From assembly GCA_964353455.1 (NCBI GenBank), contig CAYGWP010000191.1, forward strand, positions 1 through 15,802: a DNA stretch of 15,802 nucleotides. Reading direction: 5' to 3'. Below are positions 6,427 to 12,662 of the stretch, one piece after another (the first letter of the stretch is position 1; every line of letters begins with the position of its first letter). Source of the stretch: CAYGWP01 sp964353455 (lineage in GTDB: Bacteria > Planctomycetota > Phycisphaerae > FEN-1346). The notes under the pieces were generated by a model, which was not told the origin of the DNA, ran no database searches, and saw only the letters and a program-made list of their open reading frames with translations. A program made the translations under genes and the position numbers.

Positions 6427-6822
6427 TTACCAGACGGTGCAGAGCAGTTCGCCGCCGATCTTGAGTTTCCGGGCCTGGCGGTCGCTGACGATGCCCTGTG
6501 GCGTCGTATAGATGGCTATGCCGAGGCCGCCGAGGACCGGCCGAATCTCATCAACCTTTTTATAAATATGCCGGCTCGGCTTGCTTTCGCGCTTTATGTG
6601 CGTGACGACCTTTTCGCCGTCGGGGCCGTACTTCAGGTGCACTCTGATGAGGCCCTGGCGGCCGTCCTGGATTTCATCGAACTCGCGGATGTAGCCTTCC
6701 GCCTGCATGACGGCCAGGATGCCGCGGCACGTACGGGAAGCCGCAACATCCACCGTTGCTCCGCCACGCTGGAGGGCGTTGCGAATGCGCGTCAGCATGT
6801 CGGCGATGGGGTCTTTAGTCAT
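6427..6822 (-). CDS. rpsH: 30S ribosomal protein S8
   Basis: S8 binds the central domain of 16S rRNA and is the translational repressor of the spc operon in E. coli. The 131-residue product shows DPIADMLTRIRNA (4-16), SKPSRHIY (80-87), GGLGIAIYT (98-106) and the C-terminal ending GGELLCTVW (123-131). The usual Ser-Thr-Ser turn in the RNA-binding C-terminal region reads Thr-Thr-Pro (106-108), a mild departure from the E. coli pattern. The ATG at 6820-6822 has AAGGAG about 11 nt upstream. Whether S8 represses this operon cannot be judged here. Confidence 0.97.
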   Translation of the reverse strand: MTKDPIADMLTRIRNALQRGGATVDVAASRTCRGILAVMQAEGYIREFDEIQDGRQGLIRVHLKYGPDGEKVVTHIKRESKPSRHIYKKVDEIRPVLGGLGIAIYTTPQGIVSDRQARKLKIGGELLCTVW

Positions 6823-6841
6823 CGCCCGTCTCGCTCCTTCT

Positions 6842-7027
6842 TTACCAGGAAGCCTTGCGTACGCCCGGAATCTTCCCCTCGTGGGCGAGATTCCGGAAAC
6901 ATATGCGGCAGATGCCGAACTTCCGGTACACGGCCCGGGGCCGGCCGCACAACTGGCACCGGCGACGAAGCCGCGTGGAAAACTTCGGCACCCGCTTCGA
7001 CTTCAGCACTTGGGCTTTGGTTGCCAT
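6842..7027 (-). CDS. rpsN: 30S ribosomal protein S14, zinc-binding type
   Basis: S14 belongs to the head of the small subunit, beside S3 and S10. At 61 residues it is the short zinc-ribbon form (type Z), with Cys24, Cys27, Cys40 and Cys43 in CQLCG and CRICF. The family ending FRNLAHEGKIPGVRKASW is at 44-61. The ATG at 7025-7027 has GAGGA (7032-7036) only 4 nt upstream, a short spacing. Just before this lies a perfect 10-bp hairpin. It occupies the usual rplE-rpsN-rpsH position. Confidence 0.97.
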   Translation of the reverse strand: MATKAQVLKSKRVPKFSTRLRRRCQLCGRPRAVYRKFGICRICFRNLAHEGKIPGVRKASW

Positions 7028-7041
7028 AACATCCTCATTAC

Positions 7042-7065
7042 GCCCCCGGTGTATTCACCGGGGGC
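7042..7065 (-). repeat. Perfect 10-bp hairpin in the rplE-rpsN spacer
   Basis: GCCCCCGGTG (7042-7051) and CACCGGGGGC (7056-7065) are exact inverted repeats around a 4-nt loop. It is the strongest stem in the window and lies between the rplE stop (7081) and the rpsN Shine-Dalgarno (7032-7036). No U-run follows on the minus strand, so it does not look like a factor-independent terminator. On the minus strand it is preceded by CACTTAGCCCC, a pattern I associate with interspersed hairpins of planctomycete genomes (impression only). Confidence 0.75.
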
Positions 7066-7078
7066 TAAGTGTAAACTT

Positions 7079-7624
7079 CTAGTCGCGGCGGAACGGGAAC
7101 CCGAGGGCCTCCAGAAGCCAACGCGATTCCTCGTCCGACCGGCTGTTGCGAATCACCAGCGTAACGTTCATGCCCTGCTGGAACTGGACCTTATCGACCC
7201 GGACTTCCGGGAACACCAGTTGCTCGGCGAGGCCCAGCGAGTAGTTGCCGCGCCCGTCGAACCCGTCCGGGTCCATGCCGCGGAAGTCGTGGAACCGCGG
7301 GATCGCCAGGTTGATCAGGCGGTCGAGGAACTCGTACATGTGCTTGCCGCGGAGCGTGACCTTCGCGCCGATGATGACGCCTTCGCGGAGGCGGAATGCG
7401 CTGACGCTCTTCTTGGCCTTCGTCATGAGGGGCTTTTGCCCCGTGATGACGGCCATGTCCTCGGCGGCGGCCTCAATGCGCTTCGGCTCGTCGCGCGACT
7501 TCCCGAGGCCGGCGCTGACGACGACCTTCTCGAGCCGTGGCAGGCTCAGGACGTTCTTGCGGCCGGTTTTCTGCTGCAAGACCGGCACGATTTCCGTTCG
7601 ATAACGTTCCTGGAGTCGGGCCAT
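7079..7624 (-). CDS. rplE: 50S ribosomal protein L5
   Basis: L5 binds 5S rRNA with L18 and forms a bridge from the central protuberance to S13. The 181-residue product carries LPRLEKVVVSAGLG (28-41), the P-site-facing loop TGQKPLMTKAKKSVSAF (61-77) with FRLREG, and DRLINLAIPRFHDFRG (101-116). The usual Asn-Met-Gly of the first signature is Ser-Ala-Gly here. The frame is open further upstream into rplX, but the ATG at 7622-7624, 5 nt after the rplX stop, gives the family start MARLQERY. The Shine-Dalgarno is weak, so coupling to rplX is likely. Confidence 0.96.
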   Translation of the reverse strand: MARLQERYRTEIVPVLQQKTGRKNVLSLPRLEKVVVSAGLGKSRDEPKRIEAAAEDMAVITGQKPLMTKAKKSVSAFRLREGVIIGAKVTLRGKHMYEFLDRLINLAIPRFHDFRGMDPDGFDGRGNYSLGLAEQLVFPEVRVDKVQFQQGMNVTLVIRNSRSDEESRWLLEALGFPFRRD

Positions 7625-7629
7625 GATGC

Positions 7630-7947
7630 CTACAACTCCCCGAGGTCGCCGCCGCACTTGCGGCAGACGCGATGTTTCTTGCCGTCGGCCTCGCGCCGGA
7701 CGCCGACGCGAACGCCCTTGTTGCACTTCGTGCAAAGCACCTGGAGGTTCGACACGTTGATGGGCGCCTCGATTTCAAGCCGTCCGCCCTGCGGGTTTTT
7801 GCGCGAGCGCTTCAGGTGCTTATAGACGCGGTTGACGCCCTCGACTATGGCCGTGCCTTTGCGGGGCTCGACGCGGAGGACGCGCGCCCGCTGGCCGCGG
7901 TCGTCTCCGGTGATGACCACCACCGTATCGTCGCGTCGAATATGCAT
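7630..7947 (-). CDS. rplX: 50S ribosomal protein L24 with zinc-ribbon insert
   Basis: L24 is an early assembly protein that binds the 5' end of 23S rRNA near the tunnel exit. The 105-residue product has an N-terminal KOW motif (VVVITGDDRGQRARVLRV, 9-26) and the conserved GVNRVYKHLKRS (37-48). Its C-terminal half has Cys72, Cys75, Cys95 and Cys98 in LCTKC and VCRKCG, a four-cysteine site found in many bacterial L24 proteins but not in E. coli. The ATG at 7945-7947 lies 17 nt after rplN, with GGGAG about 11 nt upstream. Confidence 0.97.
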   Translation of the reverse strand: MHIRRDDTVVVITGDDRGQRARVLRVEPRKGTAIVEGVNRVYKHLKRSRKNPQGGRLEIEAPINVSNLQVLCTKCNKGVRVGVRREADGKKHRVCRKCGGDLGEL

Positions 7948-7964
7948 GTCCGGAGCGGCTCCCG

Positions 7965-8351
7965 TCAGACCACCTCGCTGGCGAGCGAGACGATCCTCAT
8001 GTACTGTTTTCCCCTCAGTTCCCGCGCCACTGCGCCGAAGACGCGCGTGCCGCGCGGGTTGCCTTCCTTATCTATCAGCACGACGGCGTTGCGGTCGAAG
8101 CGGACGTAGGAGCCGTCCGGCCGCCGCGTCGGGTACCTCGTGCGGACCACCACGCACCGGACGACCTCGCCCTTTTTGGCCTCGCCGCTCGGAATGGCCT
8201 TCTGCACCGACGCGATGACGATGTCGCCTATGTACGCGAGCGGCCGCGTGAACTTGCCCCTCCCGGTCGAACCGCCGAGGACCCGGATGGCGCGGACGGT
8301 CTTGGCGCCCGTGTTGTCGGCCACGTCGAGTATCGTCCGCATCTGAATCAT
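7965..8351 (-). CDS. rplN: 50S ribosomal protein L14 with a short internal insertion
   Basis: L14 contacts 16S rRNA helix 14 in an intersubunit bridge and is the docking site of the silencing factor RsfS. The 128-residue product starts MIQMRTILDVADNTGA (1-16) and ends RELRGKQYMRIVSLASEVV, both canonical. Compared with E. coli L14 from memory, the segment between LGGS and GD reads TGRGKFTRPLAYI in place of HRRYAGV, an insertion of six residues that accounts for the extra length. The ATG at 8349-8351 has AAGGAG 8 nt upstream. It opens the spc part of the cluster, 18 nt after rpsQ, with no separate promoter visible. Confidence 0.97.
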   Translation of the reverse strand: MIQMRTILDVADNTGAKTVRAIRVLGGSTGRGKFTRPLAYIGDIVIASVQKAIPSGEAKKGEVVRCVVVRTRYPTRRPDGSYVRFDRNAVVLIDKEGNPRGTRVFGAVARELRGKQYMRIVSLASEVV

Positions 8352-8369
8352 CGAGACGGCTCCTTCGGC

Positions 8370-8684
8370 CTACACGCCCGGCGCCGCGGGGGCAGGCGCG
8401 CCCGTCGCGGCGGCGGCCTCCTGCTCCGGGTTGCGCTCGACGATCCGCAGCAGGCGCCAATGCTTCGTCCGCGACAGCGGCCGGCACTCCAGTATCTCAA
8501 CCGTGTCGCCGACGTGCGCTGCGCGGGCCTCATCGTGCGCGTGAACCCGGCGTTTCCGGCGGACCATCTTCCCGTACTTCGGATGACGGAACGACCGGAC
8601 CACTTCAACGGTGATCGTCTTGGCGGCCCGATCGCTGATGACCCGGCCGCGGAGGCGGCGCCGATTTCCGAGCGCTTCGCTCAT
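8370..8684 (-). CDS. rpsQ: 30S ribosomal protein S17 with Ala/Pro-rich tail
   Basis: S17 is a primary 16S rRNA binder of OB-fold type in the lower body of the small subunit. The 104-residue product has RLRGRVISDRAAKTITVEV (10-28), the HPKYGK loop (34-39) and the signature GDTVEILECRPLSRTKHWRL (59-78). The last 19 residues are low complexity (EQEAAAATGAPAPAAPGV) and extend beyond the usual 80-90 residue length. The ATG at 8682-8684 overlaps the rpmC stop by 4 nt (ATGA), with AAGGA just before it. Confidence 0.96.
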   Translation of the reverse strand: MSEALGNRRRLRGRVISDRAAKTITVEVVRSFRHPKYGKMVRRKRRVHAHDEARAAHVGDTVEILECRPLSRTKHWRLLRIVERNPEQEAAAATGAPAPAAPGV

Positions 8685-8896
8685 TCCTTCTTCTCCTGGG
8701 CGGGGCCGGCCAATTCACGCTCGCGCAGGATCGTCCGCATTCGGGCGATGCTGCGCCGGGCCTTACTCAGTTCGCTCGACATCTGGAGTTCCTCGGTCTC
8801 GGCCTGCGTCCGCAGGTCGAACACCTTCCGCTCCAGCGCCTCGAGTTCCTGGAGGATCTGCTCGCGGCTCATTTCGCGGATTTCCTGCACGTTCAT
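8681..8896 (-). CDS. rpmC: 50S ribosomal protein L29
   Basis: L29 lies next to L23 at the tunnel exit, near the docking site for trigger factor and SRP. The product is a two-helix protein of 71 residues from MNVQEIREMS, with ELEALERKVFDLRTQAETEE in the middle and the signature SKARRSIARMRTILRERE (44-61). A GTG two codons upstream (8900-8902) is possible, but AAGAAGG stands 9 nt before the ATG at 8894-8896 and only 3 nt before the GTG, so I prefer the ATG. Its stop overlaps rpsQ. The 101-nt spacer before it contains repeats. Confidence 0.94.
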   Translation of the reverse strand: MNVQEIREMSREQILQELEALERKVFDLRTQAETEELQMSSELSKARRSIARMRTILRERELAGPAQEKKE

Positions 8897-8940
8897 AATC
8901 ACTGCCCTTCTTTAGCGCCGGGCACGTAACCCGTCATCAC

Positions 8941-8963
8941 ATACCCGCGACCTTACGGTCGCG
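8941..8963 (-). repeat. Intergenic repeat with 7-bp hairpin between rplP and rpmC
   Basis: Arms 8946-8952 (CGCGACC) and 8957-8963 (GGTCGCG) pair exactly around the loop TTAC. The 22-nt stretch 8941-8962 matches 13863-13884 at 19 of 22 positions, and both copies lie shortly downstream of a stop codon in the same orientation. A further GGTCGCG lies at 8974-8980, giving an imperfect direct repeat. The core resembles the GACCGT-AGG-GCGG elements scattered through planctomycete genomes (recalled, not searched). Confidence 0.65.
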
Positions 8964-8997
8964 TCTCGAATTCGGTCGCGGCTCGACGCAAATTGCC

Positions 8998-9417
8998 TTA
9001 CATGCCCCTGCGGCGGGCGACCATGCGGCACCTTATCGGCATCTTGTGCGCCACGCGCCTCAGGGCAGACTTCGCCAGGTCCTCCGGCACGCCGCCCAAC
9101 TCGAACAGGATCCGGCCCGGGCGCACGCAGCAGGCCCAGTATTCCGGCTCGCCCTTGCCCTTGCCCATACGGGTCTCAAGGGGCTTGCCGGAGATGGGCT
9201 TATCGGGGAACACGCGGACCCAGAGTTTGCCTTCGCGGCGGAGGAAGTGCGTGGCGGAGACGCGGCCGGCCTCGATCTGCTGGGCCGACAGCCAGCACTG
9301 CTCCATCGCCTGGAGTCCGTAGTCGCCGAACGCCACGTAGTTGCCGCGCTGCGCCGCGCCCTTCATGCGCCCGCGCTGGCTCTTGCGGAACTTGACCCGC
9401 TTAGGCATCAATGCCAT
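8998..9417 (-). CDS. rplP: 50S ribosomal protein L16
   Basis: L16 lies at the base of the central protuberance, where it helps position the A-site and P-site tRNAs. The 139-residue product starts MALMPKRVKFRKSQRGR, has LWVRVFPDKPISGKP (65-79), the invariant RMGKGKG (83-89), PGRILFELGGV (100-110) and a basic C-terminus. I chose the ATG at 9415-9417, which overlaps the end of rpsC by 17 nt, because AGGAG lies 7 nt upstream. The next ATG (9406-9408, giving MPKRVKF) has a poorer site. The long overlap implies coupling to rpsC. Confidence 0.96.
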   Translation of the reverse strand: MALMPKRVKFRKSQRGRMKGAAQRGNYVAFGDYGLQAMEQCWLSAQQIEAGRVSATHFLRREGKLWVRVFPDKPISGKPLETRMGKGKGEPEYWACCVRPGRILFELGGVPEDLAKSALRRVAHKMPIRCRMVARRRGM

Positions 9418-10063
9418 CGGCGGTCTCCTCTTCCTTCACTTTGTAGTCGCCCAGATAGACCCACGCCTTGACGCCAGTCACGCCGTACGGACAGTACGCC
9501 TGGGCAAAGCCGTAATCGACGTGGCCCCTCAGGGTCTGGAGCGGGATGCTGCCGCGGATCACGACCTCGGAGCGGTGCATTTCGGCCCCGCCGAGGCGCC
9601 CGGCGCAGCGGATCTTGATGCCCTTGGCGCCTGCGGCCATCGTGGCCTCGACCGCCTGCTTCATCGCCCGGCGGAACGCGGCACGCTTTTCCAACTGCTG
9701 GGCCACGGCCTCGGCCACCAACTGCGCGCTCAGTTCGGGCTTCGTGATTTCGATGATGTTGACCGTGATGCGTCGGCCGGTGAGTTCTTCGAGTTCCTCG
9801 CGGAGTTTATCGGCCTCCGCGCCCTTGCGGCCGATGATCAGGCCCGGACGCCCGCTGCTGATGATGACCTTGACTTCCTCGCGAGTCCGCTCGATCTCGA
9901 TCTGAGAGATCGCCGCGAACCCGTACTCTTTCTTGATGAACTTCCGGACCTTCTCGTCTTCGACCACGAGTTGCCCGAACGCCCGTTTCGGGGCGTACCA
10001 GCGGCTACGCCACGGCTCGGTGATGCCGATGCGAAAGCCCGTTGGATGGATCTTCTGTCCCAT
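9401..10063 (-). CDS. rpsC: 30S ribosomal protein S3
   Basis: S3 lines the mRNA entry channel and, with S4 and S5, provides the ribosome's mRNA helicase activity. The 220-residue product has the N-terminal MGQKIHPTGFRIG and a type II KH domain whose GxxG loop is IIGRKG (76-81). The C-terminal domain signature GIKIRCAGRLGGAEMHRSE is at 148-166. Arg131, Arg132 and Lys135 sit at the positions of the E. coli helicase residues. The ATG at 10061-10063 follows rplV by 25 nt. The end of the gene overlaps rplP. Confidence 0.97.
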   Translation of the reverse strand: MGQKIHPTGFRIGITEPWRSRWYAPKRAFGQLVVEDEKVRKFIKKEYGFAAISQIEIERTREEVKVIISSGRPGLIIGRKGAEADKLREELEELTGRRITVNIIEITKPELSAQLVAEAVAQQLEKRAAFRRAMKQAVEATMAAGAKGIKIRCAGRLGGAEMHRSEVVIRGSIPLQTLRGHVDYGFAQAYCPYGVTGVKAWVYLGDYKVKEEETADGIDA

Positions 10064-10088
10064 GCTCTAGTGCCTCGCCTGCAAGCGA

Positions 10089-10424
10089 TTACTCTCCGGC
10101 TTCCTCAAGTTCCACGATGAGGTGGCACGTGGGCCGCCTCAGGATATCGGCCGAGCCGCGGGAGCGCGGCCAGACGCGCCTCAGGGACGTCCCCTGGTTG
10201 GCCCGCGCATCGGCCACGTACAGCGCCTCCAAATCGGCCTCTTGCTCGTCCGCGTTGGACATGGCGCTGCGGACGACCTTGGCAATCATCTTGGCGGCGC
10301 GCAGGCGGCTGAAGTCCAGCGCCTTCAGCGCATCTTCCAGCGGGAGGCCGCGGATCATGTCCATGACCAGGCCCGCCTTCCGCGGGCTGATCCTCGCAAA
10401 CTGATGGCTTGCTCTATACCCCAT
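10089..10424 (-). CDS. rplV: 50S ribosomal protein L22
   Basis: L22 binds 23S rRNA early in assembly, and its long beta hairpin lines the peptide exit tunnel at the constriction where macrolides bind. The 111-residue product has ISPRKAGLVMDMIRG (12-26), the AKVVRSAMSNAD helix (48-59) and the hairpin region with SLRRVWPRSRGSADI (80-94). The conserved final strand reads CHLIVELEEA rather than the more common SHITVVV-like end. The ATG at 10422-10424 has GAGGT 7 nt upstream. The 41-nt spacer to rpsS contains a small hairpin. Confidence 0.96.
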   Translation of the reverse strand: MGYRASHQFARISPRKAGLVMDMIRGLPLEDALKALDFSRLRAAKMIAKVVRSAMSNADEQEADLEALYVADARANQGTSLRRVWPRSRGSADILRRPTCHLIVELEEAGE

Positions 10425-10444
10425 CTCGGTGACCTCGTTCGGGT

Positions 10445-10459
10445 CCGCCCGTCAGGCGG
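10445..10459 (-). other. Small hairpin in the rpsS-rplV spacer
   Basis: Arms 10445-10449 (CCGCC) and 10455-10459 (GGCGG) pair over 5 bp with a 5-nt loop CGTCA. The loop and its flanks include CCGTCAGG-like sequence, also present in the hairpin at 11700-11723 in the rplB-rplW spacer. There is no U-run. Confidence 0.4.
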
Positions 10460-10465
10460 CCGAGG

Positions 10466-10813
10466 CTATTCCTTTCCCTTCTTGCCCGCCCCCGGACCGG
10501 CGGGCGCCGCCGGGGCCATGCCGCCGGCCGCCGCCGTCGCCGCCATTGCCGCCTTCCTTCCGCTGTGACCACGGAAGAGACGGGTCCCGGCGAACTCGCC
10601 CAACTTGTGGCCAACCATGTCCTCGGTCACGAACACCTTCAGGTGCGTCCGCCCGTTGTGCACCATGAAGGTATGGCCGACGAACTCCGGCACGATCGTC
10701 GAGGCCCGGGACCACGTCTTTATCGGCTCGCGTGCGCCGGACTCCTGCATCCGCTCCACCTTGCGGAGGAGTTTCACATCCACGTACGGCCCTTTTTTCG
10801 TCGAACGTCCCAT
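10466..10813 (-). CDS. rpsS: 30S ribosomal protein S19 with Ala/Gly/Pro tail
   Basis: S19 is in the head of the small subunit, beside S13, and helps form the bridge to L5. The 115-residue product starts MGRSTKKGPYVD and has TWSRASTIVPEFVGHTF (33-49), VHNGRTH (51-57) and the signature GHKLGEFAGTRLFRGH (68-83). Family members usually end near residue 92. Here a low-complexity tail of Ala, Gly and Pro, ending in GKKGKE, adds about 25 residues from residue 87. The ATG at 10811-10813 has GGAG 10 nt upstream and follows rplB by 15 nt. Confidence 0.96.
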   Translation of the reverse strand: MGRSTKKGPYVDVKLLRKVERMQESGAREPIKTWSRASTIVPEFVGHTFMVHNGRTHLKVFVTEDMVGHKLGEFAGTRLFRGHSGRKAAMAATAAAGGMAPAAPAGPGAGKKGKE

Positions 10814-10828
10814 GGTGCACGGACTCCG

Positions 10829-11686
10829 TTACCTGTGAATCTTGACTTCGCCGTAGCGGCGGCTGATGCGCCGACGGATGATGGCCTTGTTGCTGGGGTT
10901 GCGGCGACGGCGTGTGCGGCCGCCCTTGGCGAGGACGCCCGTCGGCGACACCGGGTCGCGTCCGCCGCTGCGGCGCCCCTCGCCGCCGCCCATCGGATGG
11001 TCCACCGGGTTCATTGCCGAGCCGCGACTGTGCGACTTGCGGCCTTTGTGCCGCGTGCGTCCCGCCTTGCCCCAGCGGACGGCGTTATGGTCGGCGTTGC
11101 CGATGGTTCCGACCGTAGCGCGGCACTTGATATTGATGCGGCGCGTTTCGCCGCTCGGGAGCGATATGAAGGCCCAATCGCCTTCCTTGGCGCTCAGGAC
11201 GGCTGCGCGTCCGGCCGCGCGCACAAGTTTTCCGCCCTGGTTCGGCGCCAGTTCAATGTTGTGGACTGCAAGACCGGCGGGGATGTTCGTGAGGGGGAGG
11301 CAGTTGCCTGGGCGAGGCTCGGCCTGGCTGCCGCTCTGGACGATGTGGCCGATTTCGAGGCCCTCGGGGGCCAGGATGTAGCGCTTCTCGCCGTCGGCGT
11401 AATGGATGAGGGCGATGCGGGCGCTGCGGTTCGGGTCGTACTCGATGGCGGCAACCTTGCCCGCGATTCCGTCCTTGTTGCGGCGGAAGTCAATGATGCG
11501 GAAGATTCGCCTGTGCCCGCCGCCGCGGAACCGGGCCGTCGTAAAGCCCTGGTTGTTGCGGCCGCCGCTGCGGGCGATGCGCATCGTGAGGCCCTTCTCG
11601 GGCCTCTTCTTCGTGAGGTCCGAGAAGTCCTGGACGGACGAGTTCCGCCGCCCGGGGCTCGTCGGATTATATACCTTGATGGCCAT
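10829..11686 (-). CDS. rplB: 50S ribosomal protein L2
   Basis: L2 is a central large-subunit protein needed for subunit joining and peptidyl transferase activity. The 285-residue product starts MAIKVYNPTSPGRRN and has the glycine-rich SGGRNNQGFTTARFRGGGHR (40-59). It continues with IEYDPNRSARIALIHYADGE (81-100) and the C-terminal region NPVDHPMGGGEGR (226-238). His230 corresponds to the conserved histidine (229 in E. coli) close to the catalytic centre. A basic tail KGGRTRRRRNPSNK follows. The ATG at 11684-11686 has AAGGA 7 nt upstream. The 48-nt spacer before it contains a hairpin. Confidence 0.97.
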   Translation of the reverse strand: MAIKVYNPTSPGRRNSSVQDFSDLTKKRPEKGLTMRIARSGGRNNQGFTTARFRGGGHRRIFRIIDFRRNKDGIAGKVAAIEYDPNRSARIALIHYADGEKRYILAPEGLEIGHIVQSGSQAEPRPGNCLPLTNIPAGLAVHNIELAPNQGGKLVRAAGRAAVLSAKEGDWAFISLPSGETRRINIKCRATVGTIGNADHNAVRWGKAGRTRHKGRKSHSRGSAMNPVDHPMGGGEGRRSGGRDPVSPTGVLAKGGRTRRRRNPSNKAIIRRRISRRYGEVKIHR

Positions 11687-11699
11687 AACGCTATCCTTC

Positions 11700-11723
11700 G
11701 CCCGCCAGTCCGTCAGGGCGGGC
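11700..11723 (-). other. Hairpin in the rplB-rplW spacer
   Basis: Arms 11700-11706 (GCCCGCC) and 11717-11723 (GGCGGGC) pair over 7 bp around a 10-nt loop that contains CCGTCAG. It lies just upstream of the rplB Shine-Dalgarno (AAGGA, about 11694-11698). No U-run follows on the minus strand. Confidence 0.5.
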
Positions 11724-11734
11724 TGCGCATCGCC

Positions 11735-12013
11735 CTAGAACAGGTCAATATGGTCTTCGGGGTGCAGCGTGACGACGGCCTTCTTCATGCCGGCCGTCCG
11801 GCCGCGCGTGTACCGATACCGCCGCATCTTGCCGATGCGCTTCATCGTCCGGACCTTCAGGACCCGGACCTCGTAGATTTTCTGGACCGCCTCGCGGATC
11901 TGCTGCTTGTTGGCATCATGATGAACCTCGAACGCGTATTGATTCAGGTCCTCGTTCTGCGAGGTGCCCTTCTCGGTGATGAGCGGCTTTATGACGACCT
12001 GGTACGGGTCCAT
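11735..12013 (-). CDS. rplW: 50S ribosomal protein L23
   Basis: L23 sits at the tunnel exit and is the main contact for trigger factor and the signal recognition particle. The 92-residue product shows VVIKPLITEKG (6-16), YAFEVHHDANKQQIREAVQ (26-44), the VLKVRT strand (51-56) and a basic loop KRIGKMRRYRYTRGR (58-72) before KKAVVTL. The ATG (12011-12013) overlaps the rplD TGA by one base (TGATG), with GAGGAA 6 nt upstream inside rplD, a strong sign of coupling. Confidence 0.97.
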   Translation of the reverse strand: MDPYQVVIKPLITEKGTSQNEDLNQYAFEVHHDANKQQIREAVQKIYEVRVLKVRTMKRIGKMRRYRYTRGRTAGMKKAVVTLHPEDHIDLF

Positions 12014-12639
12014 CAGTTCTTCCTCGACTCCAGAATCGCCTCGAAGGCCGGCCGGGTGAAGATCACGCGGTTGGGCCAGAGAACGTCGTAAGCGTTCAGG
12101 TCCGACACCCGTCGCACGCGGCAGCGCGGCAGGTTTCGGGCCGATTTATAGAGGACATCATCCTGCCCCTGAAGGGCCAGGAGGCACGACCGCTCCACGC
12201 CGAGGGCCTTCAGGACCTTGGCGACCTCGCGGGTCTTCGGCTCCTGGAGTTTCAGGCCGTCCAGGACCACCACTTCGGCGTCGAGCATGCGTGCCAGGAG
12301 GGCGCTGTCGAGCGCCTGGCGGCGCATCTTGCGGGGCATCGAGACGCTGAAATCGCGGGGAATCTTGCGGAACGTCACGCCGCCGCCCCGGCGCTTCGGG
12401 CTGCGGATCGTCCCGGCCCGGGCCCGCCCGGTATGCTTCTGGGCGAATATCTTCTTGCTTGACCCTTCGACGAGGCCGCGGCCCTTCGTGGCGACCGTGC
12501 CCTGCCGCTGGTTCGCCTCGTGTCGCTTGACGGCCAGGCGCAGGACTTCCATGCGGACCTTGCCGCCGAACCAGGCCTCATCGACCTGGAACTCGCCGGC
12601 CTTGCCGCCGTCCGTGTTATATATCGGTATTTCAATCAT
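12013..12639 (-). CDS. rplD: 50S ribosomal protein L4
   Basis: L4 binds 23S rRNA and its extended loop lines the exit tunnel opposite L22. In E. coli it also represses the S10 operon through the leader. The 208-residue product starts MIEIPIYNTDGGKAGEF and has NQRQGTVATKGRG (43-55), the loop sequence QKHTGRARAGTIRSPKRRGG (67-86) and a C-terminal globular part with SDLNAYDVLWPNRVIFT (179-195). A TTG six codons upstream is possible, but the ATG at 12637-12639 matches the family start. The Shine-Dalgarno is weak. It lies 23 nt after rplC. Confidence 0.95.
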   Translation of the reverse strand: MIEIPIYNTDGGKAGEFQVDEAWFGGKVRMEVLRLAVKRHEANQRQGTVATKGRGLVEGSSKKIFAQKHTGRARAGTIRSPKRRGGGVTFRKIPRDFSVSMPRKMRRQALDSALLARMLDAEVVVLDGLKLQEPKTREVAKVLKALGVERSCLLALQGQDDVLYKSARNLPRCRVRRVSDLNAYDVLWPNRVIFTRPAFEAILESRKN

Positions 12640-12662
12640 GGCAATTCGTCTTCTCAAGAGCC

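Noticed and set aside
7079..7735. A longer L5 with an N-terminal extension into rplX
   Set aside because: The added residues are out-of-frame rplX sequence and unlike L5; the ATG at 7622-7624 gives the normal start and length.
10565..12091. A 508-codon open frame on the plus strand opposite rplD, rplW, rplB and rpsS
   Set aside because: It is antisense to four certain genes, has the Ala/Arg/Asp-rich composition of a high-GC shadow frame and shows no family features. The same applies to the long plus frames at 594-1571, 2984-3955, 5148-6464 and 14020-14997.
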